Below, piece by piece: positions 1 through 10,890 of a stretch of 64,000 bases of DNA. The stretch comes from Cercophora sp. LCS_1 (taxonomy: Eukaryota > Ascomycota > Sordariomycetes > Sordariales > Lasiosphaeriaceae): contig JAPZLL010000040.1 in NCBI GenBank assembly GCA_036250225.1, positions 286,416-350,415 on the forward strand, read 5' to 3'. Position 1 is the first letter of the stretch. Every line of letters begins with the position of its first letter. The notes beneath the pieces are model-generated. The model ran no database searches. It was not told the DNA's origin and saw nothing but the letters and a program-made list of their open reading frames with translations. The position numbers and the translations under genes were made by a program.

Positions 1-360
1 TGAAGGGTGAGTTTTTATCCCTGACGATGAAGGTTGTGATGCTAACGGGCGTAGAATGGGGATGTGTGGAGGATGAGAACATGTTTGGCTTCTAATAACT
101 GAGAGTATCAGAATGACAAGTTGCAACTCTGTTGTCGCTGACCTGCGACCCGATTGGCGGGACGCGCAGTCTCGCGACGCACCCTACTTCCTAATTCAGA
201 ATCACTGCAATTTTAGCGCTGAACGAGAGGACAACAGCTGCCTCAGCCTCAACAACAAACAAGACAAACACCTACAAGCCCTCAAGGGTTGAGAAAAAGT
301 CACTCCAATTATCACGCAACAAAATAGCCCATGGCCAACTTTCATGCTGCATTGTGCACA
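1..360. other. Left-edge non-coding stretch
   Basis: No convincing gene is visible. It lies downstream of the minus-strand gene that ends at 361, so it probably holds that gene's 3' untranslated region. No repeat or RNA gene was seen. Confidence 0.4.
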
Positions 361-1569
361 CTAATACGGATAAGCCCGAACGTCATCCTCTCTGCTCAAA
401 TCCAACCCCCTGTCCACCTGTTCCTGATGTTTCCGATCCAAAAACTCCAACAACACATCCCCATACCTCTCCCTCCCCTTATACCGGCTGACATCATCTC
501 CCCAGCTCCTCACCGCACTCGCCAACCGCCCCGGCACATACTCCTCCTCACAAATCTCCTTGATAGGATGAAAATACGTCCTAATGGTAAACACAACCCC
601 GCCACTCCGCGGCAGTCTCCTGAGCGTCTGCCTCTCGCTCCGAAACCAATGGTGCTCAATCGCCCGATCCTTCTCGGCCGTGGCCCACCCCACACCCTGG
701 CTGTCCTCGCTCCCGATACTCCAGCTCCACGCCAAATCGTCATCCACCTGGAAGAAGTAATTATTCCGCGCCACCATCTCCTCTGGTCTGACCCGTCTAA
801 AGAAATTCATCATCCCCTTTTCCAAGCGTTCCTTGAACTGCGGCACGTCCCCGCTGGTATGGATCTCGCTAAGTCCCATCGCGAATTTATCCTCCAGTCG
901 CCAAAACCCGGGTAACAAAATCGCGCCCGCGAGGAGGTAATACTGTCCATCTGGCCGCTCAACCATGATGGCCAGGTCGTCTTGGACGAGACGGGCGCAC
1001 GTGGCCATTGGGTCTTCGGCCAGGGGCTCCGAGATGTTCATTTTCTCACCGGAATAGAGATTCTCGATGCCGACTTCTGTGCGTCGATACAGAGCCGGAT
1101 AGCGAGCCGGGAGGTAGTCGACGAGTTCCTGGAGGAGTTCAAGGGCGGCAGGATACGCTTCCGGGGCGGTGCGGACGCATTTGGAGCCGCGTTCGGCGAG
1201 ACGGCGGGCTTTGTCGGCGTGGTAGCGTGGGTAGTGGTTGTCGAGCTCGATCCAGTCCGTGTGTGGGACTGTGCGGAGGCCCATTGTTACGTGGTATTTG
1301 GGGCCGTAGCGGAAGGGACGGTAGGGGAGGGGCTTGGTGTCGGTGAGGGACCAGTTTGGGTAGGGTGGTGGGGTTGGGAGTTTGAAGGGTGAGGGTGTCC
1401 ATTTGCCGAATTCGCGGGGTGGTGTTTTGCTTGTTGTCGGTTGGGGTGCTGAAATTGGTTCGAATGATCTGAGACGGAGGATGATGAGGACGGGGATGCT
1501 GAGAAGGGCGAGGAGTTTGATGGGGAGGGGAAGGGATGAAACGGCCGACAGGACAGATGAGAGAGCCAT
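361..1569 (-). CDS. DUF3445 / HODM-like haem-dependent oxidative N-demethylase family protein
   Basis: Single-exon, 402 residues. I start at the ATG at 1569-1567; a longer reading would need a TTG start. The N-terminus has one hydrophobic segment (about residues 10-35, rich in Leu, Ile, Val), which suggests a membrane anchor or signal anchor. The rest matches the DUF3445 family (HODM alpha-subunit-like): a proline-rich lead-in, then the conserved stretch with the motifs RYHADKARRL, LVQDDLAIM and the WSWSIGSEDSQG region, ending with an R-x-T-L-R-RLPRSG block. Family knowledge: bacterial HODM alpha subunits bind haem through a PAS-like fold and demethylate small methylamines; the fungal substrate is not known. 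The (GAT)8 tract lies just upstream. The family call is fairly sure; the reaction is inference. Confidence 0.8.
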   Translation of the reverse strand: MALSSVLSAVSSLPLPIKLLALLSIPVLIILRLRSFEPISAPQPTTSKTPPREFGKWTPSPFKLPTPPPYPNWSLTDTKPLPYRPFRYGPKYHVTMGLRTVPHTDWIELDNHYPRYHADKARRLAERGSKCVRTAPEAYPAALELLQELVDYLPARYPALYRRTEVGIENLYSGEKMNISEPLAEDPMATCARLVQDDLAIMVERPDGQYYLLAGAILLPGFWRLEDKFAMGLSEIHTSGDVPQFKERLEKGMMNFFRRVRPEEMVARNNYFFQVDDDLAWSWSIGSEDSQGVGWATAEKDRAIEHHWFRSERQTLRRLPRSGGVVFTIRTYFHPIKEICEEEYVPGRLASAVRSWGDDVSRYKGRERYGDVLLEFLDRKHQEQVDRGLDLSREDDVRAYPY

Positions 1570-2538
1570 GGTGAATGACGACGGCAACGGTAGCCGTTGA
1601 GGTTGATGAGAGATGATGATGATGATGATGATGATGGGATGGTGGTACTGATGATATAAACGCTCTTATCTGTGTTACCTTCATCATCGGTTGGTTGGCT
1701 TATCTCCCCGCATTCGAACCCCGATCGTTATCTCCCCGCTATCGGGACTTTTTTACCGCATCCAGCATGGTGCTCCGCTCCCGCTCCGTTAGGCCCGGCC
1801 GTGTGGGGCCGACCGTTGGCAGGTGCCGAGCCGCCGGTTGTGCCCCCGCATCGGCGTCCATCCGACTGATTCAACAATCGGAAGCATCTTACGCATTAAA
1901 ATGCAAGTCATGCTGGGAGTATCCCTAATTTAGTTAGGCGATTTTGGCGGTAGGCGCTTGACTGCGGAAGAGGTGCCCCTCAACTTGTCTCGGGGGCGAC
2001 ACTCCGTGTCAAGGCACTCGACAAACACCAGACCGTGGTGACGTGGGCCGAGGAACGGCTGGTCTAGATCTCATCAGCCAACGGGATGCCTGAGCGACAT
2101 CTGTCCAATTACCAAGAGATACCGAGAGCAGCACCGGTTTTTCAATAAATATGGTCACGTCCCTGGACACCCGATCCCGCCGTAGCTCGCGCGCTCTCTC
2201 TTCGAAATGGTGAAGAACACTACCCAATCATGAAGCACGAAATCCCTTTCCTGACTCGCTGGTCTGTGATTGCGTGTGCATGTAATTGTTTTGGCTGCGA
2301 CTACCCTTCTTCATCTCAATTATGTTCAGGTCTTGTTTTAGCAGACAGCCAGCTGGAAACACGAAGACACGAGTCCGGGATATCAAATTAAGCACTTTGA
2401 TCGTTTTGCATGTGTCAAGGTGACAATCTACCCCCAAGCCAAGCACCAACCAGCCCTATCGTACATGCCGAACCCCGAACCCACTCCATCATGCACCCAC
2501 TGTCTCCCGACTACCCCATTTGGTCCATCTCCACACTT
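1570..2538. other. Intergenic region
   Basis: Apart from the GAT microsatellite I see no gene. Short open frames on both strands lack family features and splice logic. Confidence 0.5.
1612..1635. repeat. (GAT)8 microsatellite
   Basis: Eight perfect GAT units, 43 bp upstream of the start codon of the minus-strand DUF3445 gene, so it lies in its 5' untranslated or promoter region. Confidence 0.9.
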
Positions 2539-3269
2539 CTAGCTAAGAAACGTAGCACTCTTCTTCTCCTCCTTGGGGAACTTGGCAAACATGTCCCGCA
2601 ACTTATCAATTGGTGTCGCCAACATGCCGGCCACCGTCTCATATGGCGGCTTATCCGTTACCATGGGATGGCTCCGCGTTGGCACAAAATGCTTGGTCCG
2701 CGAAAAGCTGCTGGCCAATTCCTCCGAGTCCTCCTTCGCAATTGCCCTTTCCAGCGCAGGCAGATCCTCGCGCTCCTCCTCTCGGAAGTGACTTGTTAGG
2801 TCTTCCCACAGCGTCTGCAGAGCCGGGATGAACTCGTTGCTCTCGGGACTCATGCTCTGGAACGAGTAGAGCTTTTCTTTGACCTGTTCTTGGTGTAAAC
2901 ACAAAATGGGAGAATGGAAGGGAAGAGCATACATACAGCTTGATGCGAAGATCGGTCTCGGTCGGCCATTTGCTGGCCGTTAGGACAGTACTTTTCAAAG
3001 GCCGGGTAAACGACAATCTCCTCAGCGATGGAGTGCCGGGCCAGTTCCCAGACAAACTGGTTTTGCCAACGCTTGATGGTGTCGGGATCCTTGCTGGTCA
3101 TCATATTGTCGTAGCATGTTTCGAGCTCGCGGTGGTCGTGCTTGACCCGGTCCGAGACACGCGATGTGCTGAGAAGCCGGATGCGGGCACTGTTGACGAG
3201 GGGACGGCCCGAAAAGCCAAAAGGCGAGTGCGGGATGACTTTGGTGGTCAGAGGGCAGATGCGATACAT
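2539..3269 (-). CDS. Hemerythrin-like (HHE cation-binding) domain protein
   Basis: Two exons, 3269-2937 and 2883-2539, joined across a 53-nt GT-AG intron; 225 residues. The start ATG is at 3269. The first ~37 residues are basic and Ser/Leu-rich, suggesting a mitochondrial presequence. The body is a four-helix HHE domain: an HDHREL pair on helix 1, ARHSIAEEIVVYPAFE on helix 2, an HQ-VKE element spanning the intron, and SHFREEEREDLPALE on helix 4. These His and Glu residues are the usual di-iron ligands. The intron was placed so that HQA continues into VKEKLY, as in relatives. Likely role: iron or oxygen/NO handling, by family analogy only. Confidence 0.85.
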
Positions 3270-3600
3270 GGTGGCGGTTTGGTGGATTACTTGGCGTTGT
3301 GCGTATCGTCGAGGTGGTGGTGGTGACGGTGGGTTGACATTCTGGAAATATTGGCTGATGATCCGCGAGACGAAATTGACCGATGCGAGGAGAGCATGCG
3401 TTGGGAATTACGCAACGGCGATGAATAATTCTGGTGCACAAAGAGCGTCATCAGACAGAGCCATCCGGGAAGCTTCGGGTCCGATCAACGTCACCGACCC
3501 ACAAATCCGGAGGTCCGGGTGTGAGGATGAACCGCCGTTCGACCCGCAGTTGTGACCATCAAACGAACCAGGACAAGCCTCAAAATATCAGATGTATCCG
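3270..3600. other. Intergenic region between two minus-strand genes
   Basis: Probably the promoter of the hemerythrin gene and the 3' end of the HET gene. Nothing else recognised. Confidence 0.5.
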
Positions 3601-6165
3601 CTAAATAATCGTGACCCAGCAAGGTATCCCGTCAATATCGTGTTCCTCGAGTGCTTTTTGGGGCCAAAACTCGGTTTTGAACTGCTTCTTTATTCTCTTT
3701 GTTGTTTTCTGCCGTCCATGGTTTAAAACGTCGAGCTCCGTCACTCGTTTTTCCGACTGGCGCATAGAAGCAACAGTAAGTCGTTTGAGCACTTCAGTCT
3801 CCCACCAGCAATCCCTCAACCAGGTAACAATGTCGATGAACCGTGATCGAAGTTCGAGTTTGCCGGTGCGGGCAAACACCTCGTCGATTGCCTTCTTTTC
3901 GTCCGCGTTCCCAGGAGTATGGCTTATGGGGATCCAGTTGAAGTCATTATTCCATTCCCAGATAGGCAGAGAGAGTTGATACGGGGCAACTCGACGACCG
4001 GTCTGCCCAAGGTCTACCGGGTTGAGGTACCATTTATCGACGTAGGCACGAGATTCCGCGGGGAAGCGGAAGTGGACGTATTTGGCCATGACATGCGAGG
4101 AGAATAACTGGCCTGGTTTGAGGCCTGGAGACCTTCCATTTCCGAGAAAGCGGATGTTGAGGCTCTCGTATTCGTGGAGGAAGGGACTAGGATCATGAGC
4201 GCTGACGTCCTTCATCGCGCTCAACGAGTACGAGCGCACAATCTCAACAAGAGCCGCCAAGGTTTGTTTACTTTCTGTTGCTCCAGGAAATATCCGCCGT
4301 TGCAGCATCAGGGCTGTAGGCGTTTCGCGGAACCGAGCAAGCTCTGGAAGGACTTGTTCGACGTAAGGGTCGACGAGCTCGTACTCGACTGAGAACCGGG
4401 GGAAGCATTTCTCCAGCGAATGGAATGCGTGGACCTCGGAGAGTGGGCCGATGGAAAGGCTGTCTCTGAAGAGATTCTTGTGGTCCGCCTTTCGCGCAAC
4501 CAGGCAGACCGAGTGCAGCACCGTGACAATACTGAAGTGGTTTCGGGCGCCGTTTGAGGTCCGCCGCATGACCAGTGGCTGGTTCGCATCGCGAAAAAAT
4601 ACCTCGTCCCCCAGCGAGATTTGAATACCCGCTGAATAATCGCAAGCCGCAAGTAGAATCAACGACGAGGAGCCACGGACGAGGAAGACATGAAGGCTGC
4701 GACCGCCTGGGTTCCAGGACTTGAAAACCATGGTTTGGTCCAGGAAACAGCCAAGATAAACCACACGAGACCGGATTCGGCAAAACCTTTTCATATATAA
4801 CGACAAGGCCCCTGCTGCATCGACCGATGGCTTCCGAAGTGGATGCAGACTACAACGTGCGTTTGCGTCAACCACAACGCTCGGCACCCACTCCGGTCCA
4901 GCCGGTATCCCCAGCGCTTCAGCGGCACGGTATATCTCGTTCCAGAATTTGCTTCTTTCCAAACTGCTCGTCGAGTTGTTCAGTGAAGTCATTGCTCCCC
5001 CAGCCCTCCAATCCGGCATCCACGATGGCCACTTGGCCCACGCTCTCGCCCCCGCCGCATTCTCCAACACGTCTGCCACCCTCCCCAAGTTCATGACGCA
5101 ATGCGCAAACAAGCCGGTAAAGACCTCGACAGCCGAAAGCCGATAGTCGGGGATCAGTCCAGCCGCTTCGCCATTCCCAACCAAGCCGAGAATGCCAAAG
5201 ACCTTGTCCCTCACATCCGTCGCTTCACTGGCCTCGGTGACTCTCAACGCTCCAATCAAGCCCTCCCCAGAGACCTGACCCTGCGCAATACTCGCTATCC
5301 AACCTTTGAGCCCCAATTGCGCTACAGCCTGCCTATCGACCCGCCACTCGGCGCCGTCAAATGCAAAAACCACCTGCCACGCGAGCACCAACTCCTGGAT
5401 CACCCACAATCTTGTGAAATACCGGTGTACCAGCATCCTCTCCAGCCTTGGCTTCCCAATTTGGGATATGTTGTACCGAGGCGGATATCCACCACTGGCG
5501 CCTGCACCGCCGTCATTGAGATAAACAACAACGCGCGTAGCACCCTGATAGATTCTCCCCATCTGCGGAATCTGGCTCGCCTTTTCGACCGCAGAAGCCT
5601 GGTTTATGCAAATCGCGTCAACCCAGAGAATTCGAGGTATCGGACGGCGGAGATAAGCCAGCATGGCAGCACAGTTGGGCGTTGAAAGGAGCACATCGTA
5701 GAAAGGACCGATATAAACAGGCCGGACTGGGAGAGGATGAGGCGATGACCAAGTGTATGAGGCGGCTTCATATTCAGGTGTTGAATCCCAATCGTGTGTC
5801 GAGAGTGTCAGATGAAGAGGGGAAGATGGATTGGTGCTTGGTGAGAGAGTCAAGAGCCGGATGAGGTTGAAAGGGAGCGGGGTCGGGTAGATTGGGGATG
5901 GCGATTCTTTGGTAGAACAAGGTTGCTCTGTCCGAACAACATTCCGAGAAGAAATGGAGGAAGTGTAAAGGGCTGTTGAAGGCCAAGTGAGATGGAGAGA
6001 CGAGAGTGGTTCGTCGGCGGGAATGGAAGAATGTGGTGAGTCTGCGGGCTGCTGCGCGACCAATGCTTCGATGTCAGGGGTTGAGGTGCAGTTGGTGCAA
6101 AAGGGTAAATATCCCCGGGAGGTAATCTCTGGGGTTTTGCAAGTTTGGGGGTGCCATCGCGACAT
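3601..6165 (-). CDS. Heterokaryon incompatibility (HET) domain protein
   Basis: One long exon of 854 residues from the ATG at 6165; a longer frame would need a TTG. The HET domain lies at about residues 130-235 and shows its three signature blocks: YEAASYTW, the RILWVDAICINQ core and QMGRIYQGATRVVVYL. After it come helical stretches with several Trp/Arg motifs (for example WPSWMPDWR near residue 400) and a basic tail. Family knowledge: HET domains mediate non-self recognition and programmed cell death after hyphal fusion, and most HET genes have no assigned partner. The ~600-residue C-terminal part has no repeat (WD, ankyrin or NACHT) that I can see, so the activation partner is unknown. Confidence 0.9.
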   Translation of the reverse strand: MSRWHPQTCKTPEITSRGYLPFCTNCTSTPDIEALVAQQPADSPHSSIPADEPLSSLHLTWPSTALYTSSISSRNVVRTEQPCSTKESPSPIYPTPLPFNLIRLLTLSPSTNPSSPLHLTLSTHDWDSTPEYEAASYTWSSPHPLPVRPVYIGPFYDVLLSTPNCAAMLAYLRRPIPRILWVDAICINQASAVEKASQIPQMGRIYQGATRVVVYLNDGGAGASGGYPPRYNISQIGKPRLERMLVHRYFTRLWVIQELVLAWQVVFAFDGAEWRVDRQAVAQLGLKGWIASIAQGQVSGEGLIGALRVTEASEATDVRDKVFGILGLVGNGEAAGLIPDYRLSAVEVFTGLFAHCVMNLGRVADVLENAAGARAWAKWPSWMPDWRAGGAMTSLNNSTSSLERSKFWNEIYRAAEALGIPAGPEWVPSVVVDANARCSLHPLRKPSVDAAGALSLYMKRFCRIRSRVVYLGCFLDQTMVFKSWNPGGRSLHVFLVRGSSSLILLAACDYSAGIQISLGDEVFFRDANQPLVMRRTSNGARNHFSIVTVLHSVCLVARKADHKNLFRDSLSIGPLSEVHAFHSLEKCFPRFSVEYELVDPYVEQVLPELARFRETPTALMLQRRIFPGATESKQTLAALVEIVRSYSLSAMKDVSAHDPSPFLHEYESLNIRFLGNGRSPGLKPGQLFSSHVMAKYVHFRFPAESRAYVDKWYLNPVDLGQTGRRVAPYQLSLPIWEWNNDFNWIPISHTPGNADEKKAIDEVFARTGKLELRSRFIDIVTWLRDCWWETEVLKRLTVASMRQSEKRVTELDVLNHGRQKTTKRIKKQFKTEFWPQKALEEHDIDGIPCWVTII

Positions 6166-6858
6166 TTTCTGAGTGGACGGTGAATGATGGAAATGGATGC
6201 TGATGTTAGGTTCAAGCGGTGCCAACCTTGGCTGTTTCAGCCGACGTCAGCGACGACTTGTGGCTGAGAGGGACCTAGGTAAGCCAACCAGGCACCTGCC
6301 TGCCCACCATCCTCCCTCGACGCCAAAATTGCAGTGAGAAGAGGGGCGTACCTTCCGTTTCGACCCGTAGGCACTCAGCGCCAAGACAGCGTGCACACAT
6401 CGACCCGTCGACAATCATGTGACTCTGGCACTCTATTCGCCATCTGTGTTCCCCACTTCATTCAATCGAGCCGAAAACAGGTATTCGCCAGAGCGAAGAC
6501 TCAGACAGGTACCTAGCCACCGTCGCCTTACTGCACCCCAACGACAGAAGGGAAACACATATATTCTTCAAACAAGCGCAGTGCATCGGCCTTGGTTTAC
6601 TATTGGTACCAATTGGCAATGGCCAACCGCAGTTGCAGCACGCCCAGAGTCACACCCGTTTGCTTGGACATGCCAATTGGTTGAACATGCTCGGTTCATG
6701 CATCGGCTTCTCCCCGAAGAAGCCACCTGCAGCATGCTTGCTGCGGGGACCCCCCTCACAGCCATGGAAATCCCCGGGACAAGTGCATAAATTACGCAAA
6801 GAGGCCGTTACCTTGGCTGTGCTTCTTCACTCATGGTCGATCTTGAGCAGTTATCACC
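6166..6858. other. Divergent intergenic region
   Basis: Shared upstream region of the HET gene (minus) and the methyltransferase gene (plus). No further gene seen. Confidence 0.5.
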
Positions 6859-8250
6859 ATGGCCGAAAACCAGCCAGCGCAGCAGCAGACGTTCGACGAC
6901 AATGACATCCTTGAGGTAGATGATGGCGATATAGATGGTGGCGATGCAGATTCGGCACTTGGCGAGGACGTTGCGGAATCCACCGCGTCTCTGACCTCTT
7001 CGATTCTTCGGTACAGAACGATCCACGGCAGGACGTATCATAGCGAGAGAGGCAATGCGCAGTACTGGTAATAATCTTGTAGTGACTAGAGGGTAACGCG
7101 ACTGTCACTGACGAGATATCCAATAGGGGGTCCAACGATGAGCGGCAGAGTGATGCCTTGGATATCAAGTGAGTCTGCTTCAGCCTGGAAATGCCGTATT
7201 TACCGTCGCCCACTGATACTATTCGAAGCCATCACGCCCTGACGCTTGCTATCGGTGACAAGCTGTTCCTGTCACCACTCCAGAAGGATAAAGTTAAGGT
7301 TGTTTCGTACCTCCTCGGGGACCAGGTGCAAGTGCTAATCACGATACACAGCGCGTCCTTGATGTAGGAACCGGGACAGGTATCTGGGCCATGTACGCGG
7401 CTCTGACATGGTTACCGCCAATGGATGCGCCGCTGACACCTCGCCAGTGATTTTGGAGATGAATCCCCCGACGCCGAAGTCATCGGTACCGACATTTCGC
7501 CCATTCAACCTACGTGGGTCCCACCCAATGTCAAGTTGTAAGTCCAGGCAAACCCTAGGCCCATACCTACCTTAGCCACCAGACTTGACTGACATTTCTC
7601 GTGCGCGTCACGAAGTGAAATCGAAGATTGCACCCAAGAATGGACCTTCCCTCCCGATCACTTTGATTTCATCCACATACGCGGCCTAGTTGGAAGCATC
7701 GACGACTGGGATGCTTTGTTCCGGAAAGCCTTTACCTGTCTGAAGCCCGGCGGTTGGCTCGAGAGCTATGAGATCTCGCCTGCTTGGGAAAGCGACGACG
7801 ACACCATTCCAGTAGACAGCGCCATGGGCCGATGGGGCGGCATCTTCATTGAAGGCGGCCGGAAGTTTGGCCGCAGCTTTACTGTGGTAAAAGATGAGGT
7901 GCAAAGGAAGGGAATGGAAGCTGCTGGCTTCCGGAATATCCAGGAGAAGAACATCAAGGTAGGCACCTAGTCCCCTTTTCGGTTCTTCGTGCAAGACTCT
8001 GGAAATGACATTTATGCAGGCACCAATTGGGGCCTGGCCCAAGGACACACGATTGAAACAGATAGGCGTGTACGGTCAGATGGTGATGGAGAGGGATGCA
8101 GAAGGGCTTTTGTTGTTTATGGCGGGCATGGTAGGCTGGACGAGGGATGAAGTTCTAGTCTATGTCGCAAAGCTTAGGCAGGAAATACGGTCTGGGAAGC
8201 AGCATTCTTATTACCGACAAAAGTCCGTATGGGGACAAAAGCCGGAGTGA
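6859..8250 (+). CDS. LaeA-like SAM-dependent methyltransferase
   Basis: Seven exons: 6859-7067, 7127-7168, 7229-7298, 7352-7392, 7448-7537, 7616-7958, 8020-8250, giving 341 residues; all introns are short GT-AG and all phases close. The N-terminus is acidic and disordered. The class I methyltransferase core starts at about residue 120 with the SAM loop VLDVGTGTGIWAIDFG, followed by EVIGTDISPIQP, WVPPNVKFEIED, the FDFIHIRGL strand and the CLKPGGWLE motif. The C-terminus is the family tail IGAWPKD ... GQKPE. Fungal LaeA-like proteins act either as nuclear regulators of secondary metabolism or as small-molecule methyltransferases; sequence alone does not decide. A related gene sits at 35344-36568. 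Confidence 0.88.
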
Positions 8251-8795
8251 GAATCGGGGGTAAGGGGTTGGAAGCTGCGGAAGCGATGGAATTTAAGTGG
8301 GCAGGAGGACGTCAATTACTTTCTCAGTGAGAACAGACACGCATTTTCCTAGAAATGATTGTTTCAATCACACCTCAAACCTTACTCCTCATTGGCCTTA
8401 CTCAACACTAATGACATGTTATGAGGCGGGAGCTAGATACTCGGACGATGGGATCCGTACCCGAGGGAAAAATTGAAGACAACATGGTTGGACGGGCGAT
8501 TCCTCCACTGACTAATAGGACAAGCCAAAATGCATGGTTCTTCCCAAATTGCTACACGCTGTAAACGGCGGTTCCGCAAACATGTGTCTTCCAGGCGGCT
8601 AAACACGCGGCATCCCACCTCTCCACGCAACAATCCTGCCCGAGCGGCACGGCACATGGAGATCCAGTCTCTGTACAACGTCAAACCGGGAATACTGTGG
8701 GCCAGCATTGAGGGGTCGAGCATATAACGGACGAGCCATTTCTCGTGGCCAGCCATGGTCGATTTTTCAGCAGCGACAACTGCATCGTTTCCAAC
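8251..8795. other. Intergenic region
   Basis: Methyltransferase terminator side and promoter of the downstream FAD oxidase; nothing else seen. Confidence 0.5.
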
Positions 8796-10764
8796 ATGAC
8801 CAGGGGAATCTCGTTGCTCGGCCTAGTGGCCATTACGTCTGGTGTTTTCACCAACGGGCAAGAGACTAAGCCGCCGCTGTTTGCATATGAGACAAACCCA
8901 TTGACAGAGGATACGCTCAAAAGTCTGATTGGCTCCAACAATGTCACCGCCAGCGCTGCACTCTTTGGATTCGACAACGGTGTCTCCAATCCCGACAGGC
9001 TCAAGAGCGGTGCCTGCAAGGTATTCCCCGGAGACGCTAATTGGCCATCACAGGGCGTCTGGAAGGACTTCAATAAACTGATCAATGGTCAACTTATTGA
9101 AACGGTCCCTCTTGCAGCCCCGTGCTACCAGAATCTGGGCGTCTCAAACGTTGAGAAATGCGCTGCCATTCGCAAGAACTGGGCAGATCCCTATCTCCAG
9201 TCTGTCACCTGTCCCAAAAGCAAAGACAAAAGCTGAATGTTTCAACAGCTTGAGTGACCCTAGCTCAACCTTTTGGCCTCTGTTCCAGGGCAGAACATGT
9301 CTACCAACCGAGAACCCAGGCACTAGCAACTGTACTCTCGGGGCATTTCCCATCTACGCAGTCAACGTCAGCAGTGTCCGGCACATCCAGCTCGCCATCA
9401 ACTTTGCCCGTAACGCCAATCTCCGCCTCGTCGTCAAGAACACCGGCCACGACTACCTCGGCAAGTCCAGCGGCGCCGGAGCGTTGAGCATATGGACCCA
9501 CAACCTCAAAGACATTGTGTATTACCCGCAAGCGACCGTCCCTGGCTACAACGGGCCAGCCTTCAAAATCGGCGCAGGCGTTACAGTCAGGGAAATGTAC
9601 AAAAAGGCCGAAGAACATGGTGTGAGTGCCCTGGGCGGCATCTGCGAGAGCGTCGGCTACGCCGGAGGCTACATCGCCGGCGGAGGCCACACTCCGCTCT
9701 CAGGCCTCTACGGCATGGGGGCCGACCACGTCATGGCCCTTGAAGTGGTAACCCCGGACGGCCGCTTCGTGGCAGCATCGCCAACCCAAAACCCCGACCT
9801 CTTCTGGGCTCTCCGCGGTGGCGGCGGCGGCACCTACGGCGTAGTGACAAGCGTCATCACCCGAGTCCACCCCAAAATCCCCGTCGTGACGTCCAAATTC
9901 AGCTTTGGAACCTCAGCAAACGTAACAACCGACGTCTTCTGGCAAGGGCTCCGCGCCTTCTTTGAGCTCTTCATCCCCTTCACCGACGCAGGCACCTACT
10001 CGTGGTGGACGCTCACGACGACCGACGGCAAGTCCTTCACCTTTAGCATGGAACCCTTTTTCGCGCCAAATCACACCGTTGCGTCCTTCAACGCCCTCGT
10101 CAAGCCGTGGTTTGATAAACTCACTGCCTTGGGTATCCCGTTCACACCGTCCACTGTAGCCTACGACTCCTTCTACCCAGCCTACAGCGCAACATGGGGC
10201 AACGACACGGGTCTCAACTCGGCAGGCAGCACTGCTTTCATACCAGGGAATTGGCTCCTCCCGCGTCAAAACTGGGAAGATCCCGCCAAGTTCAACGCCA
10301 CGTTCGCTGCCATACGCAACCACGCCTCGTCCGGCCGTCTGCTATTTGGGTATCATCAGGCTCCGAGGAACCGTGCCAATGTCGATAATGCTGTCAACAG
10401 CGCATGGCGCCATGTCATCTCGTTTCTGATTGTGAGTTCTGGGCTCCCGCCTGTTGAATATCCCACGCCCGAACAGATCAAGACTGCGACGGAGGACTTG
10501 GTGAACAATATCCTTCCGCCGTTGCGGGCTGTTGCGCCGGAAACTGCGTACGGCGGGTCGTATGGCAATGAGGCGAATCCGGACCAGCCGAACTGGCAGG
10601 CTGCGTTTTATGGGGAGCATTATCAGAAGTTGCTGGAGATTAAGGCCAAGTATGATCCGGGACATGTGTTTTATGCGCCCACGGCTGTCGGGAGTGAGGG
10701 GTGGGAGGTGAGGGATGGGGAGCAGGGCACGCAGACGCAGAATGGACGCTTGTGTCGGGCTTAG
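8796..10764 (+). CDS. Secreted FAD-linked oxidase (VAO/PCMH type, berberine-bridge-enzyme-like)
   Basis: Two exons, 8796-9199 and 9249-10764, joined by a 49-nt intron with a GTCTGT donor and CAACAG acceptor; splicing turns two overlapping frames into a continuous DPYLHLSDPSS stretch expected in this family. 639 residues. The ATG at 8796 gives an 18-22 residue signal peptide (MTRGISLLGLVAITSGVF). The FAD domain carries the covalent-link His in NTGHDY (about residue 202) and a Cys in GGICESVGYAGG (about residue 267), the spacing seen in bicovalent (8-alpha-His, 6-S-Cys) flavoproteins. The C-terminus has a BBE domain. Several N-x-T/S sites fit secretion. Such enzymes oxidise sugars or alkaloid/polyketide-type substrates; the substrate here is unknown. 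Confidence 0.9.
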
Positions 10765-10890
10765 GTGGACGTAGAAAAAAGGGGTTTGGCTGTATTGAGT
10801 GTTTCAGATCGACAAGGTGGCCCAGCCTGTAGGATCTTCCAGGTGACGCTGGATGTATAACGCTGATTGCGTGAACTCGTGACCCCTCGG

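Noticed and set aside
1570..1587. Longer N-terminus of the DUF3445 protein
   Set aside because: The upstream codon is TTG, not ATG; the first ATG at 1569 is the sensible start. The same logic sets the HET gene start at 6165 and the FAD oxidase start at 8796.
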